Assembly (NCBI GenBank): GCA_023255355.1
Contig: JALRIU010000044.1
Location: 1 to 9,065, forward strand
Direction: 5' to 3'
Origin: Pseudomonadales bacterium
Lineage (GTDB): Bacteria; Pseudomonadota; Gammaproteobacteria; Pseudomonadales; JAHEIH01
DNA length: 9,065 nt
The notes under the pieces were generated by a model that made no database searches, was not told the DNA's origin, and saw nothing but the letters and a program-made list of their open reading frames with translations. Made by a program: the position numbers and the translations under genes. Each line of letters opens with the position of its first letter. The first letter of the stretch is position 1. Shown one piece after another: positions 1-5,240 of the stretch.

Positions 1-421
1 CGCGGTTAACCACATCACAACATGCCTTAACAGCCGCCTCACCAGGTACTTGTGGATCAAAATCCCACAATAGCGCACCGGTTTTTGCATCGTAGGCTTT
101 AACCTTTGACCAGGCCGTCGTGATATACATTTTGCCATCAATTACCAAAGGCGTTGCCTCTTGACCACGCTTAGTATCAAGATCAGCGTACCATTCAAGG
201 CCCAATTGATTAACGTTTTCAGTGTTAATTTGAGCATTAGGACTAAAGCGCTGCGCCTTATAAGACCGATTATATGTCAACCATTGCGATGTTTCGCTGC
301 CGGCATTTTTTAAGTCAGCATCGGTTACCAATGCTTTGGCTGCGACCGACTGTTGTTGACTATCAGAACATGCCGCCAACACTGCGGCCATACCTAAAAT
401 GATTGCTGTATGCTTGATCAT
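1..421 (-). CDS. PQQ-dependent alcohol dehydrogenase lipoprotein (N-terminal part, runs off the window)
   Basis: The first 140 residues of a quinoprotein alcohol dehydrogenase are present; the rest lies beyond base 1. The family oxidises alcohols or aldehydes in the periplasm with PQQ and Ca2+ or a lanthanide, passing electrons to cytochrome c. Seen directly: a lipoprotein signal with hydrophobic residues 5-17 and lipobox LAAC (Cys18), so the mature enzyme is probably membrane-anchored; the entry segment SQWLTYNRSY (46-55) with a following RFSP; a beta-propeller blade VKAYDAKTGALLWDFDP; and the adjacent cysteines in ACCDVVNR (Cys134-Cys135), which form the vicinal disulphide over PQQ in this family. 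The ATG at 421 is preceded by ACAGG with 8 bp spacing. The gene lies 49 bp after the last GST gene in the same direction, so it is probably the end of that operon. Inference: it oxidises a lignin-derived alcohol. The metal site and any fused cytochrome domain are out of view. Confidence 0.9.
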   Translation of the reverse strand, partial: MIKHTAIILGMAAVLAACSDSQQQSVAAKALVTDADLKNAGSETSQWLTYNRSYKAQRFSPNAQINTENVNQLGLEWYADLDTKRGQEATPLVIDGKMYITTAWSKVKAYDAKTGALLWDFDPQVPGEAAVKACCDVVNR

Positions 422-470
422 AATGAATACCTGTACCTTTAGTTATCGTTATGTACCCAAACTGAGGCTA

Positions 471-1241
471 TTAGCCCCAGCGGTTAATCTCTGGCCCGAT
501 TGGCCATGCCTTTTCTGGCGAACCTGAAACAGACATCGATAGTGCTTTTGCGACACTGGGTCTCGCTTCAACACGGGACATCCAAGCAGTGACTGCGTCA
601 TGCCCTGCAAAAGCTTCCGGAACCAAGCTTAGCATACCACGCAACCAGCTGTAGGTTTCCAAATCAGCCAAACTAAAATCGCCAAAAATCCAATCACCTT
701 GTAATGAGGACTCAACTTTTTCGACAATTTGCACAATTTTGCCACGGCATTCTGCTAAACGCTCTTCAGCATATTCGCCGTTACGCGCTTCTTGCCAACG
801 GCCACGAATATCTTCGGCAACAATTTTGTCTGTCATTGCAGCAAAATCATCATCAGACATAGCCTTTAATGAAGCCTGTAGATAGGCATGATTGCCTAAA
901 TAGGATGCGGCAGGCGCGACGCGCTCGATCACTTGACGGCACCAAACCATAATTTGCCAACGACGGTAGGCGTCACCAGAAACTAAAGACGCCTCACCAG
1001 CAGATTCATCTAACATACAGCCGATAAAGACCGAATCGGCCATTGCCTCACCGTTGTTAACCAATACTGGACCTTCGCCCTCTACGCTTCGAACCACTTC
1101 GGCACCGTAGTTAATGGGTAAATTATGACGTGCCCCGGCACATAGATCGATCGCTTCAAATTCAGCGTCGATACCTTTTTCAAACAGCGCTGCCATAACG
1201 GTTAGAGACGCAGCATTGGGTTCTCCATGATAAAGTTTCAT
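471..1241 (-). CDS. LigF-like glutathione S-transferase, divergent GSH site (candidate beta-etherase subunit)
   Basis: A 256-residue cytosolic GST. An N-terminal thioredoxin-like domain (about 1-80) starts KLYHGEPNAAS, with Ser12 where LigF-type enzymes have their ANS segment. An all-alpha C-terminal domain carries the FSLADL N-capping box (189-194). Length and features such as RWQEARNG (148-155) recall the Sphingobium beta-etherase LigF (compared from memory), which attacks the beta-carbon of a beta-aryl ether ketone with glutathione. It is more divergent than its neighbour: the usual INPxGxVP loop is replaced by VRSVEGEGPVL (50-60, cis-Pro58), and the Glu-Ser glutathione motif reads Asp69-Ser70. 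The start is fixed by AGGAG six bases before the ATG. The gene begins 12 bp after the other LigF-like gene, and its ribosome site lies just past that gene's stop. Inference: it could be the partner of a heterodimeric etherase. A detoxification role cannot be excluded. Confidence 0.85.
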   Translation of the reverse strand: MKLYHGEPNAASLTVMAALFEKGIDAEFEAIDLCAGARHNLPINYGAEVVRSVEGEGPVLVNNGEAMADSVFIGCMLDESAGEASLVSGDAYRRWQIMVWCRQVIERVAPAASYLGNHAYLQASLKAMSDDDFAAMTDKIVAEDIRGRWQEARNGEYAEERLAECRGKIVQIVEKVESSLQGDWIFGDFSLADLETYSWLRGMLSLVPEAFAGHDAVTAWMSRVEARPSVAKALSMSVSGSPEKAWPIGPEINRWG

Positions 1242-1253
1242 TGCATACTCCTC

Positions 1254-2015
1254 TTACTTACGCTCTAGGAAAGTCACACGACTGGCAAGTTCAGTGCGGC
1301 CTTTCGCCCAAGTTTCTTTAGTGGCAGGACGCTCGTAAATTTTACGCAACCATTCCATCGTGTGGGGTGTTTTCTCATCGTTACAATGCTCAGGCTGAGA
1401 CATGGGTAGCGCAAAACCTAGGTTGAAGCCGTTAACATCTGCCAACGAATACTCGTCCGTCGCCAACCATTTGTGCTTAGTAAGCTCTTCTTCCAACATT
1501 TTTATACCTATGATGGCGCGCTCTTGTGAGACGCGAAGCTCTTCTTCACTAAACAAACCATAGATCGCTTTTTTCCATGCCACACGACGTTCAGGCATGG
1601 GGATACGCTCAATACGGGCAGCCAATTCTTCAGGATCACGATCTCGCACCGATGGACCTACGAAGAAACTCCACCCGAGCATACTCACAGATGGCGCAAA
1701 CCACTGATCGAAAAACTTCATCCACCAACGCACACGCCAGCGCGCTTGCGGATCACTTGGCATAAGATCTGGACCGTCGAACGCCTCGTTTACATATTCC
1801 ATAATCGCCGTTGATTCAGTCAACATCAGATTTCCATGGGTCATCGCAGGAATCGTTCCCTGTGGATTGATCTTTAGGTATTCAGGATCGTGTTGATCAA
1901 AATTGAGTAGATCGAGGTAGTGGCTATTATATGCCACACCTTTTTCAGCGAGGGCGAGCATGGGTTTACCCGAATTGGCATTGGGCTCCCAATGGTAGAG
2001 TGTTACGTCAGTCAT
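1254..2015 (-). CDS. LigF-like glutathione S-transferase, probable beta-etherase
   Basis: A cytosolic GST of 253 residues from the ATG at 2015. A GTG nine bases upstream is in frame but has a poor ribosome site, whereas AGGTG sits six bases before the ATG. The thioredoxin-like domain shows TLYHWEPNANSGKP (5-18; ANS with Ser15 as in LigF), a canonical INPQGTIP loop with cis-Pro56, and Glu67-Ser68 for the glutathione gamma-glutamyl group. The helical domain has YSLADV (189-194) and a C-terminal stretch NDEKTPHTMEWL followed by YERPATKE. From memory this parallels LigF, which cleaves beta-O-4 ethers of alpha-keto lignin dimers with glutathione, releasing a phenol such as guaiacol and leaving a glutathione thioether. 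It sits between a CoA synthetase gene and a second LigF-like GST, with a Nu-class GST at the head of the same operon. Family membership is clear; the exact substrate and stereopreference are inferred. Confidence 0.88.
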   Translation of the reverse strand: MTDVTLYHWEPNANSGKPMLALAEKGVAYNSHYLDLLNFDQHDPEYLKINPQGTIPAMTHGNLMLTESTAIMEYVNEAFDGPDLMPSDPQARWRVRWWMKFFDQWFAPSVSMLGWSFFVGPSVRDRDPEELAARIERIPMPERRVAWKKAIYGLFSEEELRVSQERAIIGIKMLEEELTKHKWLATDEYSLADVNGFNLGFALPMSQPEHCNDEKTPHTMEWLRKIYERPATKETWAKGRTELASRVTFLERK

Positions 2016-2063
2016 TCTTGACACCTATTTTTCACTTATAATTATTGCTGGTTTTACCCAACA

Positions 2064-2092
2064 GTTTTAAAACTGCCTCAGTCACGAGGCAG
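2064..2092 (-). terminator. Terminator-like hairpin at the end of the acyl-CoA synthetase gene
   Basis: Read on the minus strand, CTGCCTC (2092-2086) and GAGGCAG (2079-2073) form a perfect 7-bp stem around a 6-base loop, followed directly by TTTT. The synthetase stop codon lies at the loop/stem junction (2080-2078). The same-direction GST gene starts 57 bases beyond the stem. The T-run is short, so partial termination or mRNA 3'-end protection is more likely than a full stop, making the downstream GST pair less or separately expressed. Confidence 0.5.
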
Positions 2093-3565
2093 CAAATGTT
2101 TTTGTACCTTGCCAGATGGCGTTCTCGGGACTTGATCGGTAATGATGACACTGGCGGGCACTTTGAATTTAGCTAATCGCTTTAAACAGTGATCGATGAT
2201 CGCTTGTTCGGTCAGCGTTGAACCTGATTTTAATGATATAAATGCACGGCCAACTTCACCCCAGCGCTCATTAGGAATCCCAATGACAGCGACGTCAGCG
2301 ATATCGCCTAATTCGACGATAATACGCTCCACTTCTGCGGGATATACGTTTTCACCACCAGAGATATACATGTCTTTTTTACGGTCAACCAGATAGTAAA
2401 AACCATCTTCATCGCGACGCGCAGCATCGCCAGTTTTGAACCAGCCATTATCAAATGATTTGGCCGTGACCTCTGGCTGATTCCAGTAGCCTGGTGTTAC
2501 GCTTGGTCCACGAATATACAATTCACCCACTTCACCTTGTGTAACGTCGTTTCCGTCTTCATCGACAATACGCGCTTGCACTGTCATCAATGGAATACCG
2601 CAACTGCCCGCTTTTTCGATTAAACGCTCGACATCAAGCACGGGCATAGCAAAGTTAGACCCAGTTTCTGTCATACCAAAGCCATCCGAGAAGCGGATGC
2701 CCGCTTTAGCAAATCGCTCGATCTGAGCACGAGAGTTCGGCGCCCCACCGGTTACGTACATTTTTAACCCGGCAAACTTTTCAGGGGTAAAATCTGGGTG
2801 TTGCCATAGCGTCGTCGCCATTTGTGGCACCGAGAAATAGTGAGTAATTTTTAACTCTGGCGAAGCGATACGCTCGATGGTCTTTGCAGGGTCAAAACCA
2901 CTGGAGATCCAAACTGTGCCGCCAAATAAGATTGGCACACGTGTCGCAGCAAACAAGCCTGCGGTATGGAACATCGGCATATCGCAAAGGAAAGAGGATT
3001 CATACGACAACAAACTTCCAAGACCAAAGTTACTGTTACCCCAGAAGGCATTTTCCTCTGTCACCATAACACCCTTAGGCTTACCACTCGTACCTGAGGT
3101 ATACAACAACGTCGAGGGTTGATCCCACTCTTGGCGGGCGTCGGCTGGAGGAACAGCACCCTCCGTACCTAAAGTTTCTACGTCAGTTAATGCCATGACT
3201 TCGACAACATCATTTAGCGCATCGAACTTAAAATCTTGATCACAAAACATGACTTTAGGCTGAGCATCTTGCATCAACTCTAATATTTCTGATTGAGCTA
3301 GGCGCCAGTTATAGGGCACCAAAATCGCCCCGGCGCGAATACAGGCAAATTGAAGAATTGCGATATTGGGATGATTTTTGGCAAGTAACGCAATGCGAAC
3401 GGTACTCTTAGGACCATAGCGATCAACCAGCCAAGCAGCTATGCGGTTAGCTGCAGCATCAAATTCAGCCCAGGTCCAGCGACGGCCTGTTTCAACGCAC
3501 CCCAAGGCTGTTCTTTTCGGGGTGGTTTCGGCGTATTTCTTAACCGGGTCAAATAAAATTCTCAT
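2078..3565 (-). CDS. AMP-forming acyl/aryl-CoA synthetase (ANL superfamily)
   Basis: A 495-residue cytosolic ligase that activates a carboxylic acid with ATP and joins it to CoA through an acyl-adenylate. All core motifs are visible: the phosphate loop YTSGTSGKPKG (155-165), adenine-site segment GFGMTETG (295-302), TGD with Asp380, Arg395 in the hinge region (VDRKKDMYISGGENVYP), and the C-terminal catalytic lysine in PRTPSGK (Lys486). Length is normal for short/medium-chain and aryl-CoA ligases such as feruloyl-CoA synthetase. The ATG at 3565 has AAGGA six bases upstream, overlapping the stop of the preceding GST gene (gap 9 bp), so translation is probably coupled. Context suggests a phenylpropanoid acid or the C3 side-chain acid left after ether cleavage (for example a vanilloyl-acetate-type acid), but the sequence does not fix the substrate. 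Fatty-acid activation is the main alternative. Confidence 0.92.
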   Translation of the reverse strand: MRILFDPVKKYAETTPKRTALGCVETGRRWTWAEFDAAANRIAAWLVDRYGPKSTVRIALLAKNHPNIAILQFACIRAGAILVPYNWRLAQSEILELMQDAQPKVMFCDQDFKFDALNDVVEVMALTDVETLGTEGAVPPADARQEWDQPSTLLYTSGTSGKPKGVMVTEENAFWGNSNFGLGSLLSYESSFLCDMPMFHTAGLFAATRVPILFGGTVWISSGFDPAKTIERIASPELKITHYFSVPQMATTLWQHPDFTPEKFAGLKMYVTGGAPNSRAQIERFAKAGIRFSDGFGMTETGSNFAMPVLDVERLIEKAGSCGIPLMTVQARIVDEDGNDVTQGEVGELYIRGPSVTPGYWNQPEVTAKSFDNGWFKTGDAARRDEDGFYYLVDRKKDMYISGGENVYPAEVERIIVELGDIADVAVIGIPNERWGEVGRAFISLKSGSTLTEQAIIDHCLKRLAKFKVPASVIITDQVPRTPSGKVQKHLLPRD

Positions 3566-3574
3566 TCACATTCC

Positions 3575-4258
3575 TTATTGCTTAACATTGAATAGACGAT
3601 CGCGGTCGGCGTCATCCATTTTTTTGTTAAGGTCTACAATATCAGTTCCTACATTGGCACCTTTGTCTAGTGCAGGGCGCTGAGCCAATTGATTGAACCA
3701 ACGCTTAACATTGGGAAAATCTTCTAGGTCTTGTCCTTGCCAGTCATAGCGGAAGATCCATGGCCAAGTCGCCATATCTGCGATCGAGTATTCACTGCCG
3801 GCAATAAATTCGTTATCCGCTAGGCGACGGTCAAGTACGCCGTACAAACGCGCCACTTCTGTTTTGAAACGGTGACGAGCTTCTTCATTAACTGTACCAG
3901 AATAATGCACGAAATAATGCGCCTGGCCACAGTTGGGACCAATACCGCCAACTTGCCAAAATAGCCACTGCATCACCTGCATACGACCATGAAGATCTGC
4001 AGGCATAAATTTACCTGTCTTTTCAGCCAAGTACATCAAGATCGCACCTGATTCAAAAATTGCAAGCGGGCCACCTTCAGCATCGTGGTCAACAATCGCA
4101 GGCATTTTGTTATTCGGAGAGATCTTTAAAAACTCAGGTTGGTGCTGATCACCCTTAGTAATATCAATCGGATTAACCCGATACTCAAGGCCGCACTCCT
4201 CCAACATAATGGTAATTTTTTTGCCATTACCTGTAGGCCAATAATAGAGGTCGATCAT
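3575..4258 (-). CDS. Nu-class (YfcG-like) glutathione S-transferase, candidate glutathione lyase
   Basis: A 227-residue cytosolic GST that closely resembles E. coli YfcG by eye: the start MIDLYYWPTGNGKKI carries Thr9 and Asn11, the Nu-class glutathione thiol-site pair; ISPNNKMPAIVDH (47-58) holds cis-Pro53; FESGAILMYLAEKTG holds Glu69-Ser70; and QWLFWQVGGIGP (97-108) and YSIADMATWPW (157-167) are typical of the class. YfcG-type enzymes bind GSH or GSSG and have disulphide reductase activity. In Novosphingobium a Nu-class GST was shown to do the LigG step, removing glutathione from the thioether made by beta-etherases. As first gene of an operon with two LigF-like GSTs, that role is the best inference here; general redox or detoxification activity is the alternative. 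The ATG at 4258 has GGAG six bases upstream. The gene is led by the promoter at 4291-4319. Confidence 0.9.
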   Translation of the reverse strand: MIDLYYWPTGNGKKITIMLEECGLEYRVNPIDITKGDQHQPEFLKISPNNKMPAIVDHDAEGGPLAIFESGAILMYLAEKTGKFMPADLHGRMQVMQWLFWQVGGIGPNCGQAHYFVHYSGTVNEEARHRFKTEVARLYGVLDRRLADNEFIAGSEYSIADMATWPWIFRYDWQGQDLEDFPNVKRWFNQLAQRPALDKGANVGTDIVDLNKKMDDADRDRLFNVKQ

Positions 4259-4290
4259 AATAGGCTCCGATGATTTTTTTTGAGAAAATG

Positions 4291-4319
4291 ATATTAGTGT
4301 TTATGTCCTGCCATGTAAA
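4291..4319 (-). promoter_or_regulatory. Sigma70-like promoter for the leftward GST/synthetase/dehydrogenase operon
   Basis: On the minus strand TTTACA (4319-4314) and TAATAT (4296-4291) are separated by exactly 17 bp. Transcription would start near 4284, about 25 bases before the ATG of the Nu-class GST gene. Each hexamer is a single mismatch from consensus. This is the best promoter match in the divergent control region, and it faces the rightward operon. Confidence 0.55.
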
Positions 4320-4445
4320 TACTGTATCCAAAATTGTCATTATTATGTGAGTAAAGGTTGACACCACATTCCCCTTCAATTAGCTTTAAACACTGGCCTT
4401 CATCGATAAAAAGCAAACATTTAAGCCAAATTAAAAATTAACTTT

Positions 4446-4455
4446 TTGTATACAT
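4446..4455. promoter_or_regulatory. Candidate operator TTGTATACAT (GntR-like palindrome)
   Basis: TGTATACA is a perfect 8-bp inverted repeat flanked by a further T on each side. It resembles the TTGTATACAA-type sites bound by FCD-subfamily GntR repressors, which often respond to organic or aromatic acids. It lies 26 bases before the start codon of the NTF2-fold gene and inside the most plausible -35/-10 spacer, where a bound repressor would block transcription. An 8-bp palindrome in AT-rich DNA can arise by chance. Confidence 0.3.
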
Positions 4456-4480
4456 AAATATAAAACTGCAAGGAAATACC

Positions 4481-5188
4481 ATGGATAACACGTCAGATAT
4501 AGCTACCCTTCAAGCACAGGTGAGTGAGCTCACCAAACGCCTTACCAACGTCGAAGATCGCCTAGCCATTGAGCGCTTACAATTCAGCTATGGTTACTAC
4601 TTAGACAAATGCCTCTATGAAGAAGTAGTGGATTTGTTCGCTGACGATGGCGAAGTGGTATTTTTGCGCGGCGCGTTTAAAAGCAAAGAATCTGTCGCAC
4701 GACTCTATATTGGCCGCTTCCGTAAAAAATTCACAAATGATTACAATGGTCCCGTCTTCGGCTTTCTGCTTGATCACGCACAGATGCAAGGCATTGTTAC
4801 CATTAGCGATGACGGCAAAAGTGCAAAAGGTCGCTTCCGCAGCATGATGCAAGCGGGTATGCACATGATGGCAGGTGCCGACACAAGACAGTGGTGGGAA
4901 GGCGGCGTGTACGAAAACGAATACGTCAAAGTAGATGGCGTGTGGAAGATCAAGCGCTTGAACTATCGGTGCGCCTTCCATGGTACGTTTGAAAATGGCT
5001 GGGCATACACCAAACCCAACTTTGTACCTTTCTACACTGAAGCCGATTTATATCCTGGCAACCCAACAGGCCCAGATGCCATTGATTATACGGCAGTAAG
5101 TTGGCCAGAAGTTGATGTAGTAGATTTTCATTACCCCCACCCTACCACAGGTGCTCCTTGGGAAGGACAACGTCCACGCCCTGAGTAA
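4481..5188 (+). CDS. NTF2/SnoaL-fold protein, candidate LdpA-type diarylpropane lyase
   Basis: A 235-residue cytosolic protein with the SnoaL-like (SnoaL_4) layout: an N-terminal helix LTNVEDRLAIERLQFSYGYY (21-40), then YLDK..YEEVVDLFADDGEVVF (40-61), a middle strand region with DHAQMQGIVTI (98-108, His99), GRFRSMMQ (117-124), WWEGGVYENEYVKVDGVWKI (138-157), and a long Pro/Tyr-rich tail. Members are small cone-shaped barrels used as lyases, isomerases or dehydratases without a cofactor. In Novosphingobium and Sphingobium the NTF2-fold enzyme LdpA removes formaldehyde from a diarylpropane diol to give lignostilbene, the substrate of lignostilbene dioxygenase. Here the downstream gene, 52 bp away, is such a dioxygenase, so the same role is inferred from context; I could not align LdpA's catalytic residues from memory. 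Alternatives are a lyase for another lignin dimer such as a phenylcoumaran derivative, or an unrelated SnoaL function. The start has AAGGAA with five-base spacing. Confidence 0.85.
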   Translation: MDNTSDIATLQAQVSELTKRLTNVEDRLAIERLQFSYGYYLDKCLYEEVVDLFADDGEVVFLRGAFKSKESVARLYIGRFRKKFTNDYNGPVFGFLLDHAQMQGIVTISDDGKSAKGRFRSMMQAGMHMMAGADTRQWWEGGVYENEYVKVDGVWKIKRLNYRCAFHGTFENGWAYTKPNFVPFYTEADLYPGNPTGPDAIDYTAVSWPEVDVVDFHYPHPTTGAPWEGQRPRPE

Positions 5189-5198
5189 TTCGCTTTGC

Positions 5199-5227
5199 AA
5201 CGCCCGTTCTTTTGGGCGTTTTATATT
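5199..5227 (+). terminator. Terminator-like hairpin between the NTF2-fold and dioxygenase genes
   Basis: AACGCCC (5199-5205) pairs perfectly with GGGCGTT (5214-5220) around an 8-base loop, followed by TTATATT, so the transcript would end in GUUUUAUAUU. The stem starts 10 bases after the upstream stop codon, and the dioxygenase ribosome site AAGGAA (5229-5234) follows immediately. The arrangement suggests partial termination that lowers dioxygenase expression relative to the lyase, or protection of the upstream message. Confidence 0.55.
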
Positions 5228-5240
5228 TAAGGAAACAACT

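Larger units (their letters stand above)
4259..4480. promoter_or_regulatory. Divergent control region between the two catabolic operons
   Basis: These 222 non-coding, AT-rich bases separate the leftward GST operon from the rightward NTF2-fold/dioxygenase pair. They hold the leftward promoter (4291-4319), a perfect 8-bp palindrome TGTATACA (4447-4454), a ribosome site AAGGAA (4470-4475) five bases before the ATG at 4481, and a weak rightward promoter candidate (TTAACT at 4438-4443, TATAAA at 4459-4464, 15-bp spacing). No ORF is credible here and no regulator gene lies in the window. Confidence 0.6.

Noticed and set aside
2016..2024. GTG start giving a LigF-like GST of 256 residues
   Set aside because: The ATG nine bases downstream has a good AGGTG ribosome site and gives the normal GST beginning; the GTG has none.
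4358..4386. Perfect TTGACA -35 hexamer on the plus strand
   Set aside because: The bases at 16-18 bp spacing (TTAGCT/TAGCTT region) are a poor -10, and it lies more than 100 bases from the start codon, so I did not call it as the rightward promoter.
4601..4981. Open reading frames on the opposite strand inside the NTF2-fold gene and similar ones inside the synthetase, dioxygenase and panP genes
   Set aside because: They are antisense or out-of-frame shadows with no recognisable domains or ribosome sites, lying under genes with clear family motifs.
4481..5188. Small (beta) subunit of a ring-hydroxylating dioxygenase, which shares the NTF2-like fold
   Set aside because: There is no alpha subunit, ferredoxin or reductase gene nearby, and the length and N-terminal helix fit SnoaL_4 proteins.
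5151..5240. Upstream in-frame ATG that would lengthen the dioxygenase by 30 residues
   Set aside because: It overlaps the preceding gene and crosses the hairpin; the added residues do not look like the family, and ATG 5241 has AAGGAA at ideal spacing.
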